Program-made: the position numbers and the translations under genes
Notes under the pieces: model-generated
Told to the model about the DNA's origin: nothing
What the model saw: only the letters and a program-made list of their open reading frames with translations
The model's database searches: none
Assembly: GCA_945878705.1 (NCBI GenBank)
Contig: CAMCUE010000044.1
Span: forward strand, 1-8,328
From: Ferrithrix thermotolerans DSM 19514
Lineage (GTDB): Bacteria > Actinomycetota > Acidimicrobiia > Acidimicrobiales > Ilumatobacteraceae
Direction: 5' to 3'
DNA: 8,328 bases
In this document: piece after piece, positions 1-5,270 of the stretch
How the letters are laid out: each line of letters opens with the position of its first letter
Numbering within the stretch: position 1 is the stretch's first letter

Positions 1-85
1 GAAGGGGTGGGATTTGAACCCACGGTGGGCCTAAACCCACGACGGTGTTCGAGACCGTTCCATTCGTCCGCTCTGGCACCCTTCC
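1..85 (-). tRNA. tRNA-Ser, anticodon CGA (3' end cut off by window)
   Basis: Read on the minus strand this is a class II tRNA. The 5' acceptor strand GGAAGGG is at 85-79. The anticodon arm is ACGGT / CTCGAAC / ACCGT with anticodon CGA at 51-49, decoding UCG. A long variable arm with a TGGG/CCCA stem is typical of tRNA-Ser. The T arm is GTGGG / TTCAAAT / CCCAC. The 3' acceptor strand reads CCCTTC and stops at base 1, so its last paired base, the discriminator and any encoded CCA lie outside the window. It starts 24 nt after the tadA stop codon on the same strand and is probably cotranscribed with tadA and tRNA-Ser(GGA). Confidence 0.95.
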
Positions 86-109
86 AAAGTTCAAGGCTAC
101 CGCCGAGCA

Positions 110-574
110 CTAATTAGTTTTTGTCTCGCGTAAATTTTTAAACAATTCAGTAAGCACCTCGGCGCATTGTGTTGCTAAGACGCCGTGCACAACTTGCGGG
201 TGATGACCTAATCGTGGATCAGTTGCAATATTGTAAAGGCTGCCAAACGCGCCAGCCTTCAGATCGGCCGCACCGAATACGACTTTGCTGATTCGCGAAT
301 TAACAAGTGCGCCCGCACACATTGTGCACGGTTCAAGAGTCACCACGAGTGTGCACTCTTCGAGTCGCCATCGTCCCAATAAATTTGCGGCGTCACGCAA
401 AGCCAAAATTTCGGCGTGCGCTGTCGGGTCGTTGCGCAGTTCGCGCTCGTTGTGGCGCGAAGAAATAATTACATCGTTATGAATTACGACAGCACCAACA
501 GGTACATCGCCGTGGACCAAGGCGTTGCGCGCCTCGGCAAGAGCAAATTTCATTGCATCGTCATTAGTGATCAT
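110..574 (-). CDS. tadA: tRNA-specific adenosine deaminase TadA
   Basis: This enzyme deaminates adenosine 34 to inosine in the anticodon of tRNA-Arg(ACG), so that one tRNA can read CGU, CGC and CGA. The 154-residue protein has the full cytidine/deoxycytidylate deaminase fold signature: PTAHAE with zinc ligand His53 and catalytic Glu55, and EPCTMC with zinc ligands Cys83 and Cys86. Its length matches bacterial TadA (about 150-170 residues). The C-terminal FFKNLR-like helix seen in TadA is present as LFKNLRE. The ATG at 574 gives an N-terminus (ITNDDAMKFALAEA) that aligns with other TadA proteins. A longer reading frame starting at 655 is only translation through the upstream tRNA. No Shine-Dalgarno sequence precedes the ATG, and its A is the last base of the tRNA-Ser(GGA) CCA tail. 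An ATG at codon 8 (553) is an alternative start. Family assignment is firm; the exact start is less so. Confidence 0.93.
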   Translation of the reverse strand: MITNDDAMKFALAEARNALVHGDVPVGAVVIHNDVIISSRHNERELRNDPTAHAEILALRDAANLLGRWRLEECTLVVTLEPCTMCAGALVNSRISKVVFGAADLKAGAFGSLYNIATDPRLGHHPQVVHGVLATQCAEVLTELFKNLRETKTN

Positions 575-661
575 GGCGGAGGGGGTGGGATTCGAACCCA
601 CGGAGACTTGCGCCTCACACGCTTTCCAAGCGTGCCGATTCGGCCGCTCTCGCACCCCTCC
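574..661 (-). tRNA. tRNA-Ser, anticodon GGA
   Basis: On the minus strand the acceptor GGAGGGG (661-655) pairs with CCCCTCC (584-578). The discriminator is G577, and an encoded CCA follows at 576-574. The anticodon arm is CACGC / TTGGAAA / GCGTG with anticodon GGA at 627-625, reading UCC and UCU. The long variable arm and the T arm GTGGG / TTCGAAT / CCCAC confirm a class II serine tRNA. The final A of CCA (574) is also the A of the tadA ATG, so the two genes overlap by one base. Together with tRNA-Ser(CGA) it brackets tadA. Confidence 0.97.
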
Positions 662-704
662 AAATCGCCCAAACAGCTTTAACTGCGTGGATTTGGCAGG
701 CTAT

Positions 705-736
705 CTGAGTACACAGCCAAGAATTCGTGAACTCAG
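705..736. repeat. Imperfect inverted repeat in the divergent tRNA/SRP RNA spacer
   Basis: CTGAGTACAC (705-714) is complementary to GTGAACTCAG (727-736) except for one A-A mismatch, with a 12-nt loop. It lies between the minus-strand tRNA-Ser(GGA)/tadA unit and the plus-strand SRP RNA, where promoters for both should be. It has no T-run on either side, so it is not a standard terminator. It could be an operator or a chance structure. The rest of the 662-774 spacer shows no gene; TATCGT at 744-749 is the only weak -10-like match for the SRP RNA that I noticed. Confidence 0.35.
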
Positions 737-774
737 TTCGCGATATCGTTAGGCAACCGTTTCCGTCGAGTGAG

Positions 775-880
775 GTGGCGGCCGGGTCCTGTGCAACGAG
801 TGCCCGAGAATCAGGTCAGAGCCGGAAGGCAGCAGCCTTCATCGGAAGCATTTGAGTGCCGCAGATCGCCTGGCCGTCAC
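775..880 (+). ncRNA. ffs: Small bacterial signal recognition particle RNA (4.5S type)
   Basis: This is the RNA core of the signal recognition particle. It binds Ffh and directs ribosomes making membrane or exported proteins to FtsY at the membrane. The domain IV hallmark is at 814-837: GGTCAG, a GCC/GGC stem closed by a GGAA tetraloop (824-827), then CAGCAGCC. The RNA folds into one long hairpin: 776-786 (with GGCGGCCGGG) pairs throughout, allowing G-U pairs, with 869-879 (CCTGGCCGTC). The length of about 105 nt is normal for the short SRP RNA. The exact ends are set from the closing helix. In the symmetric loop, the base I expect to be G is A820. In many actinobacteria this gene sits next to dnaX; here its plus-strand neighbour is a glycosyltransferase gene. 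Confidence 0.93.
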
Positions 881-884
881 TTCA

Positions 885-910
885 GTCGGCGGAGCCGACC
901 AAAGTCGGGA
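885..910 (+). promoter_or_regulatory. Two competing hairpins in the leader of the glycosyltransferase gene
   Basis: GTCGGC (885-890) pairs with GCCGAC (894-899) across a GGA loop. The same CCGAC (895-899) can instead pair with GTCGG (904-908) across a CAAA loop. The second hairpin would cover the GGGA at 907-910, which is the best ribosome-binding-site candidate for the TTG start at 918. The two folds cannot coexist. Neither is followed by a T-run, so the first is at best a non-canonical SRP RNA terminator or 3' boundary. The pairing is seen in the sequence; a regulatory role is inference. Confidence 0.3.
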
Positions 911-917
911 CAAAATT

Positions 918-1838
918 TTGACAAACGAAAACACAGCAGTGGCAAACACGTCGCCGAAAGTCTCAGTGTTGATGACCTGCTTCAACGCAGGATCAACGAT
1001 TGGAAGCAGTGCGCGAAGCATTATCACGCAAACTTTCACTGATTGGGAACTGATCGTTGTTGATAATTGTTCGACTGATGATTCTTTGGTGGTTGTTAAA
1101 AATCTCAATGACAACCGAATTCGAATTGTTGCTCTTGAAACAAATCAAGGCCGTACACCAGCACTTAAAATCGCACTTGAAGCTGCGCGCGGCGAATTTA
1201 TTGCGATTCTTGATGCTGACGACATTTCTGACCCGCAAAGGTTGCTACTACAAACCGAATTTCTTGACAAAAATAAAAGCGTTGTCGTCGTCGGCAGCTG
1301 GTATCGCAATATCAACTCGGACGGCGAATTGATCAACGAAGTGCATACACCGACAAAGAGTATCGATGTTGTGCGACGACTTGCTTCAGATAATCCAATA
1401 GTTAATTCATCGGCGATGTTTCGCGCAGAAAGTGCACGCACCGTTGGCGGCTATGACCAAAGATATTTATATTCGCAAGACTTTGCTCTGTGGCTCGCTC
1501 TAGCAACAATTGGCGAATTCGCTATTCTGCCAAAATTTCTTGCCGACATTCGTCGAGTTCAATCTTCGTTGTCGGCGATCTCAAGCAACAGCCTGATTCT
1601 TACAAGAGATGGTTACGAGTTATATCGACAAGCACAGAATTTGTCGGGCCTCAACTTGCTCGCAAAATTACGAGGTTGGCGCACGATTGGGCTTTACGGT
1701 CTGTTATTTTCATGGCGCTCATTGCAAGCAGGAAACATGGTTCGAGCCCTTGGTCTTTTGTTGCAAAATCTGTGGGCGTTACCTCTGGCGATTTTCGAAC
1801 TACTCCGAAAGTGTTTTAATTCGTTCAAGTCGCTCTAA
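918..1838 (+). CDS. Family 2 glycosyltransferase
   Basis: This is probably a cytoplasmic or membrane-associated transferase that moves a sugar from a nucleotide-sugar donor to a cell-envelope polysaccharide or lipid carrier; donor and acceptor cannot be told. From the TTG at 918 the protein has 306 residues. It begins with the GT-A nucleotide-binding core (VSVLMTCFNAG near 15-25, IVVDNCSTDDS near 47-57 with Asp49). The metal-binding DxD motif follows as ILDADD (97-102), and the likely catalytic acidic residue is in SQDFALW (186-192). The last 70 or so residues are hydrophobic to amphipathic and may associate with the membrane. The TTG at 918 was chosen because GGGA lies 7 nt upstream. GTG at 939 is a good alternative, and a longer TTG start at 852 would lie inside the SRP RNA. 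No other envelope gene is nearby. The 3' end overlaps the convergent exonuclease gene by 39 bp. Confidence 0.85.
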   Translation: MTNENTAVANTSPKVSVLMTCFNAGSTIGSSARSIITQTFTDWELIVVDNCSTDDSLVVVKNLNDNRIRIVALETNQGRTPALKIALEAARGEFIAILDADDISDPQRLLLQTEFLDKNKSVVVVGSWYRNINSDGELINEVHTPTKSIDVVRRLASDNPIVNSSAMFRAESARTVGGYDQRYLYSQDFALWLALATIGEFAILPKFLADIRRVQSSLSAISSNSLILTRDGYELYRQAQNLSGLNLLAKLRGWRTIGLYGLLFSWRSLQAGNMVRALGLLLQNLWALPLAIFELLRKCFNSFKSL

Positions 1839-2684
1839 TAAATGTGTTGCCCCATACTTTTCGAGTAAGCCAGAAAACTCTGGCTTAGCCCCAGACCACT
1901 TCCAACTATCCACTGAACCAACTGGCACATCTTGCACCAATGTCGCCAATGTGCGAAAGAGTTCGGCATCTTTTCTCTGCGTGCGAAGTGTCGTCGCAAG
2001 TTTCTCGGCGCCACGCAATGTCGTCAGTCCATCCGACTTCCATTGCTCGTGATCGTCTGGGATTGCATCTAACAAGACATATTTTGCGAGCACTGTTGAA
2101 GCACTTTTTGCACCCCAACCTGGCAAACCAGGAAACCCGTCGGCGGTATCTCCGACAAGCGCCAAATAATCAGCAATTGATTCAGGACCAACTCCAAACT
2201 TGCTACGAACAGCGTTCTCGTCAAGCACAATATTATTTCGCCGATCAACTTGCACCACGCGTCGACCGCTGACGCATTGACCTAAATCTTTGTCGGGGGT
2301 CAAAATTCTCACTTGGTGAACACGGCGATCTTCACACGCCACAGCAACACCCGAAGCAAGTGCGTCATCTGCTTCGTATTTTTCCATCGCCCACACCGTC
2401 ACCCCAAGTGCGCGCAATGCATCCTCAACTATTAGTATCTGCTCCAATAAAACTGGCTCCATACCTTCGCTGGTTTTGTATCCGCTATAAAGCTCGTTAC
2501 GAAAACTTTCAATCACATGATCTGTCGCTACTGCAATGTGTGTTGCGCCTTCAACAAGTAATTGCAAAGTTGACGACAAGATTCCGATTGTTGCGGCAAA
2601 CGGTGGCGGCTGTTTGTCGCGAATCGCCGACCCATAGTGCTGTCGATACATTTCATATGTTCCATCAATCAGGTGAACTTGCAT
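1800..2684 (-). CDS. Stand-alone 5'-3' exonuclease (DNA polymerase I N-terminal / FEN family)
   Basis: This is a flap endonuclease/5'-3' exonuclease homologous to the N-terminal domain of DNA polymerase I, without a polymerase domain. It probably removes RNA primers or 5' flaps in replication and repair. The 294 residues carry the conserved two-metal acidic set: Asp7 (LIDGT), Asp55 followed by SFRNEL (60-65), the EADD motif (Glu104, Asp106, Asp107), TPDKDL (Asp131, Asp133) and GDTADGFPGLPG (Asp179, Asp182). The last runs into a helix-hairpin-helix DNA-binding segment, GWGAKSA (189-195). All ligands look intact, so it should be active. Actinobacteria commonly carry such a separate copy beside polA. 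It is the last gene of the ccr run, 17 bp after the prepilin peptidase stop. No strong Shine-Dalgarno sequence precedes the ATG. Its 3' end overlaps the glycosyltransferase gene on the opposite strand. Confidence 0.9.
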   Translation of the reverse strand: MQVHLIDGTYEMYRQHYGSAIRDKQPPPFAATIGILSSTLQLLVEGATHIAVATDHVIESFRNELYSGYKTSEGMEPVLLEQILIVEDALRALGVTVWAMEKYEADDALASGVAVACEDRRVHQVRILTPDKDLGQCVSGRRVVQVDRRNNIVLDENAVRSKFGVGPESIADYLALVGDTADGFPGLPGWGAKSASTVLAKYVLLDAIPDDHEQWKSDGLTTLRGAEKLATTLRTQRKDAELFRTLATLVQDVPVGSVDSWKWSGAKPEFSGLLEKYGATHLLERLERIKTLSE

Positions 2685-2701
2685 CTCACTAACTTAGGCG
2701 A

Positions 2702-3364
2702 CTAGTTGAGAAACACACTCGGTAACGCATTGCCTGCGAAAATACAGATAATTGCTCCGAACGCCAAATATGGACCAAATGCGAATCGGCGTTTTAAAGA
2801 CCCGCGGCCAACTGCAATCAAACTCACGCCGACCAAACTGGCGCTGATGCAAGCAATGAATATCGCCAAAATTGCTTCGTTGTAGCCAAGAAAACCTAAA
2901 TAAAGCCCCAACACGGGCACGAGTCGCACATCGCCTGAACCAAGTCCAGTTGGTGCAATTTTCCTGATTACGAGAAACAAAAACCAACTAGTAGCAGCAC
3001 AGATCACTGCAGAAATTAATCGGCTGTTGCCGTCAACTCGAATTGCGTTAATTGACAAGAAAATTAAACCAACTATTGCAGTTAGATGTGTGATGCTTCG
3101 CACGAGTCTGTGAGTTAATGCATCGATGATTGTTTGAAGGAGTAGCCCTGCACACAAAGTTGAATAGGCAACTCGCAAGTCCCAAGTTACAAAACGTGCA
3201 CGAATAAGAAATGCAAAAAACACACCGGCCGTTACGCCAATGCTAATAAGTTTTATTCGTGAGACGATTATCTGCGAATCAATTTCAGAAATAAATTTCG
3301 CCGCAATTATGCCCACCAATGCACCAACTACAGCACCGACGAAAATCGTCAGCGCAAAAATCAC
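2702..3364 (-). CDS. Prepilin peptidase-like A24 aspartic protease (membrane)
   Basis: This family cleaves the leader peptide of type IV pilin-like or Tad/Flp pilin precursors at the inner membrane. The protein is 220 residues with about seven hydrophobic segments (near 1-20, 37-53, 63-80, 92-107, 114-133, 148-185 and 194-216). The two catalytic aspartates are recognisable: Asp81 in IIDALTHRL and Asp145 in GLGSGDVRL, and the C-terminal FGPYLAFGA motif is present. It lacks the N-terminal zinc/methyltransferase domain of PilD, so it is of the short form. Two positions are unusual: the usual Pro-Asn/Asp after the first Asp is Val-Arg (88-89), and the usual Lys after GD is Arg147. The start is GTG at 3364; an AGGAG about 12 nt upstream overlaps the stop of the epimerase gene 10 bp away. 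No pilin gene is in the window, so its substrate is unknown. Confidence 0.82.
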   Translation of the reverse strand: MIFALTIFVGAVVGALVGIIAAKFISEIDSQIIVSRIKLISIGVTAGVFFAFLIRARFVTWDLRVAYSTLCAGLLLQTIIDALTHRLVRSITHLTAIVGLIFLSINAIRVDGNSRLISAVICAATSWFLFLVIRKIAPTGLGSGDVRLVPVLGLYLGFLGYNEAILAIFIACISASLVGVSLIAVGRGSLKRRFAFGPYLAFGAIICIFAGNALPSVFLN

Positions 3365-3374
3365 GGCTTGGGTT

Positions 3375-3794
3375 CTACTCCTGCACTAACTCAATTAGCG
3401 TGCCGAAACTGCCTTTTGGATGAACGAACGCGACTGTTGTCCCGCGTGAGCCTTTGCGCGGTGCTTTATCGATTGGTGTTGCACCTGCATCTATCATTGA
3501 TTGCAAAGCTTGGGCGCAGTCTGCAACTCGATATCCGATGTGATGCAGACCTTCGCCTCGCTTTTCAAGCGATTTAGCAACTGGTGAGTCCGGGCGAGTC
3601 GGTGTCAATAACTGCACATAACTTTGAGCGACATTCAACAGTGCTTCTTCAACACCGTCTTGCTCAACAGTTTCACGATGAGCAACCGTTGCACCAAATG
3701 CTCGCTTGTAATAGTCAATCGCTGCATCTAAGTCTCTTACAGCAATTGCCACATGATCAATTTCTGTTAACAGCATTTTAGGTGAATCACTCAT
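3375..3794 (-). CDS. mce: Methylmalonyl-CoA (ethylmalonyl-CoA) epimerase
   Basis: This enzyme interconverts the 2S and 2R forms of methylmalonyl-CoA, and in the ethylmalonyl-CoA pathway also those of ethylmalonyl-CoA, so the B12-dependent mutases receive the right isomer. It is a 139-residue vicinal-oxygen-chelate protein with two paired modules. The family metal ligands are seen: His14 in EIDHVAIAV, Gln61 in YVQLL, the His84/His85 pair in GLHHIGYRV and Glu135 in LIELVQ. A catalytic glutamate is expected in the 43-50 segment. Overall it resembles actinobacterial epimerases (EPTRxDSxVxKxLxKxGEGxHHI-like centre, HPKxxxGxLxELV-like end). It follows ccr by 6 bp and precedes the prepilin peptidase by 10 bp, so it is almost certainly cotranscribed with ccr. 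The ATG at 3794 has no Shine-Dalgarno sequence. The ATG at codon 7 (3776) matches the usual family N-terminus and is a plausible alternative. Confidence 0.92.
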   Translation of the reverse strand: MSDSPKMLLTEIDHVAIAVRDLDAAIDYYKRAFGATVAHRETVEQDGVEEALLNVAQSYVQLLTPTRPDSPVAKSLEKRGEGLHHIGYRVADCAQALQSMIDAGATPIDKAPRKGSRGTTVAFVHPKGSFGTLIELVQE

Positions 3795-3800
3795 CGCAGA

Positions 3801-5138
3801 TTATTTGGCACGTCTAAAAATTGTAAGTTTATCTTCACCAATTTTTGCACGAAGATCATGATCTGTAATCCCAAGTCCTTCTTGTGGAGAAAGACATAGC
3901 ACGCCAAGTTTGCCCTCATGCAAATTGTGATGCACTTGATATGCAGCGTCACCAGTTTGATCAAGCGTGAAAACCTGCGACATCACAGGGTGGATCATCC
4001 CTTTGCTCATTAGGCGATTTGCTTCCCACGATTCGCGGTAGTTAGCAAAGTGCGAACCAACAAGGCGTTTGAGACGCATCCAAAAATGGCGATTGTCAAA
4101 CTCCAACATAAAACCGCTGGTCGCTGCACATGTGACTACGGTGCCGCCACGTTTTACAACATACATTGATGCGCCAAAGGTTGATCGACCTGGATGTTCA
4201 AAAACAATATCTGGGTCTTCGCCGACAAGTGCGCGAATATCTTTACCGAGACGACGCCACTCACTTTCGTTGTGAGTATTATCATCATTCCAAAATTTGT
4301 AGTTAGCGGTCTTGCGATCGATAACTGCGGTGCATCCCATTTCGTGAAGAATCTTTGCTTTCTCTGGTGAACTCACAACACCAACCGGAATTCCACCGCC
4401 GTTGAGAACGTATTGCACGGCATACGCGCCAATTCCACCTGTCGCTCCCCAAATCAAAACGACATCACCTTGTTTCATTGCTGCACCATTTTTTGAAACC
4501 AACATTCGATAACTCGTACTGCTACACAGAGCATTTACTGCTGATTCTTCCCAAGATAAATGTTTTGGCTTAGGCATCAGTTGATTTGCCTTAAGAATTG
4601 CGAGTTCAGCGAGTCCACCAAAGTTTGTTTCGTATCCCCAAATGCGTTGGTTAGTTGCCATCATTGAGTCATCGTGCGCAGATGGATCTTGATCATCTAG
4701 ATGATTGCAATGCGCAGTGATTTTGTCGCCGGGTTTCCAGTTACGCACTGCGGTGCCGACGCGCAAAACGACACCTGACGCATCACTACCCATCACTTGA
4801 TAATCCAGATCGTGTCTCTTTGCCCAATCACTCTCGCGCGCAAGTCTTGCAAGCGCCCCAAATGTGCTGATGGGCTCAAAGATGCTCGTCCACACTGTGT
4901 TGAAATTAATACTGCTGGCCATCACTGCGACCAAACATTCATCTGGTGCAAGTTCTGGTGTCGGAACTTGACCGATATGAACAGATTTTCTTGGGTCTTT
5001 GTCTTTCGATGCAACCCCTGCGAATATCGCTTCTTCGCTTTTCAAAATGTAGGCCGCACGATATGTAGCGGGAACTTCTAGTTTGGCAAAGGTTTCAGAG
5101 TCAGCGTCAGCCAATATTGCTTTTAGGATTTCTTTCAT
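3801..5138 (-). CDS. ccr: Crotonyl-CoA carboxylase/reductase
   Basis: This enzyme uses NADPH to reduce crotonyl-CoA and traps the enolate with CO2, giving (2S)-ethylmalonyl-CoA. It is the signature step of the ethylmalonyl-CoA pathway and also a source of polyketide extender units. The 445 residues match the family length. The N-terminus (MKEILKAIL), KDPRKS (47-52), SINFNTVWTSIFEP (76-89), QRIWGYETNFGGLAE (164-178), the Rossmann motif GATGGIGAYA (231-240) and FEHPGRSTFG (313-322) closely follow Streptomyces-type Ccr. The four CO2-binding positions described for the Kitasatospora enzyme correspond to Asn80, Tyr169, Glu170 and His363. Tyr at the aromatic position also occurs in Rhodobacter Ccr, so carboxylation should be intact. 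It is the first gene of a four-gene run. Upstream there is no Shine-Dalgarno sequence, but a TAATCT box sits 6 nt before the ATG, which suggests a leaderless transcript. Confidence 0.96.
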   Translation of the reverse strand: MKEILKAILADADSETFAKLEVPATYRAAYILKSEEAIFAGVASKDKDPRKSVHIGQVPTPELAPDECLVAVMASSINFNTVWTSIFEPISTFGALARLARESDWAKRHDLDYQVMGSDASGVVLRVGTAVRNWKPGDKITAHCNHLDDQDPSAHDDSMMATNQRIWGYETNFGGLAELAILKANQLMPKPKHLSWEESAVNALCSSTSYRMLVSKNGAAMKQGDVVLIWGATGGIGAYAVQYVLNGGGIPVGVVSSPEKAKILHEMGCTAVIDRKTANYKFWNDDNTHNESEWRRLGKDIRALVGEDPDIVFEHPGRSTFGASMYVVKRGGTVVTCAATSGFMLEFDNRHFWMRLKRLVGSHFANYRESWEANRLMSKGMIHPVMSQVFTLDQTGDAAYQVHHNLHEGKLGVLCLSPQEGLGITDHDLRAKIGEDKLTIFRRAK

Positions 5139-5144
5139 CTGTTT

Positions 5145-5150
5145 AGATTA
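5145..5150 (-). promoter_or_regulatory. Putative -10 box for leaderless ccr transcript
   Basis: On the minus strand TAATCT (5150-5145) is followed by six bases and then the ATG of ccr at 5138. This is the spacing expected if transcription begins at the A of the start codon, a common arrangement in actinobacteria. The lack of a Shine-Dalgarno sequence for ccr agrees with this. No convincing -35 hexamer is present; TTATAT (5173-5168) is at about the right distance but a poor match. Confidence 0.4.
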
Positions 5151-5175
5151 CTGAACCGAGCAGACAAATATAAAG

Positions 5176-5195
5176 CCGGCTAATTAATCTGCCGG
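5176..5195. promoter_or_regulatory. Inverted repeat in ccr/thiolase divergent region, possible operator
   Basis: CCGGC (5176-5180) and GCCGG (5191-5195) form an inverted repeat around a 10-base AT-rich spacer that contains TAATTA. If ccr is leaderless, the centre is near -47 relative to its start, where an activator could bind; it is about 85 bp upstream of the thiolase ATG. The repeat is visible, but the arms are only 5 bp, so an operator role is inference. Confidence 0.3.
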
Positions 5196-5237
5196 AATGA
5201 ATACTGAATCAATACCGAAAATCGTCCATTAAGGCTC

Positions 5238-5243
5238 TACTCT
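5238..5243 (+). promoter_or_regulatory. Possible -10 box for thiolase gene
   Basis: TACTCT fits the TANNNT pattern and would place the transcript start near 5250, leaving a 5' leader of about 20 nt with a good ribosome binding site. I see no clear -35 element at the expected distance, so this is tentative. Confidence 0.25.
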
Positions 5244-5259
5244 TGACTAACGCTTAATT

Positions 5260-5265
5260 AAGGAG
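5260..5265 (+). promoter_or_regulatory. Ribosome binding site of the thiolase gene
   Basis: AAGGAG lies 5 nt before the ATG at 5271 and fixes the start. It is the only strong Shine-Dalgarno sequence at normal spacing in the window; ccr, mce, tadA and the exonuclease lack one. It partly overlaps the palindrome TTAATTAA (5254-5261). Confidence 0.75.
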
Positions 5266-5270
5266 TCGCC

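Noticed and set aside
575..655. N-terminal extension of tadA by 27 codons
   Set aside because: The added residues are a translation of tRNA-Ser(GGA) and have no counterpart in TadA proteins.
416..752. Overlapping plus-strand frames containing GGGIRTHGDL and GVGFEPTETCASHAFQA-like sequences
   Set aside because: These are the well-known spurious translations across the antisense strand of a serine tRNA, here 574-661, and the adjoining tadA antisense.
852..917. Upstream TTG start for the glycosyltransferase
   Set aside because: It lies inside the 3' strand of the SRP RNA and adds residues with no match to family 2 transferases; TTG 918 or GTG 939 is more likely.
918..923. TTGACA as a -35 promoter element
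   Set aside because: No -10-like hexamer lies 16-18 bases downstream (941-946 is GGCAAA), and the bases probably serve as the glycosyltransferase start codon.
3991..4636. Tyr169 at the aromatic CO2-pocket position of Ccr as a loss-of-carboxylation variant
   Set aside because: Tyrosine at this position also occurs in Rhodobacter-type Ccr, and Asn80, Glu170 and His363 are retained.
4797..5081. Plus-strand frame opposite ccr
   Set aside because: Antisense shadow of a strongly conserved coding region.
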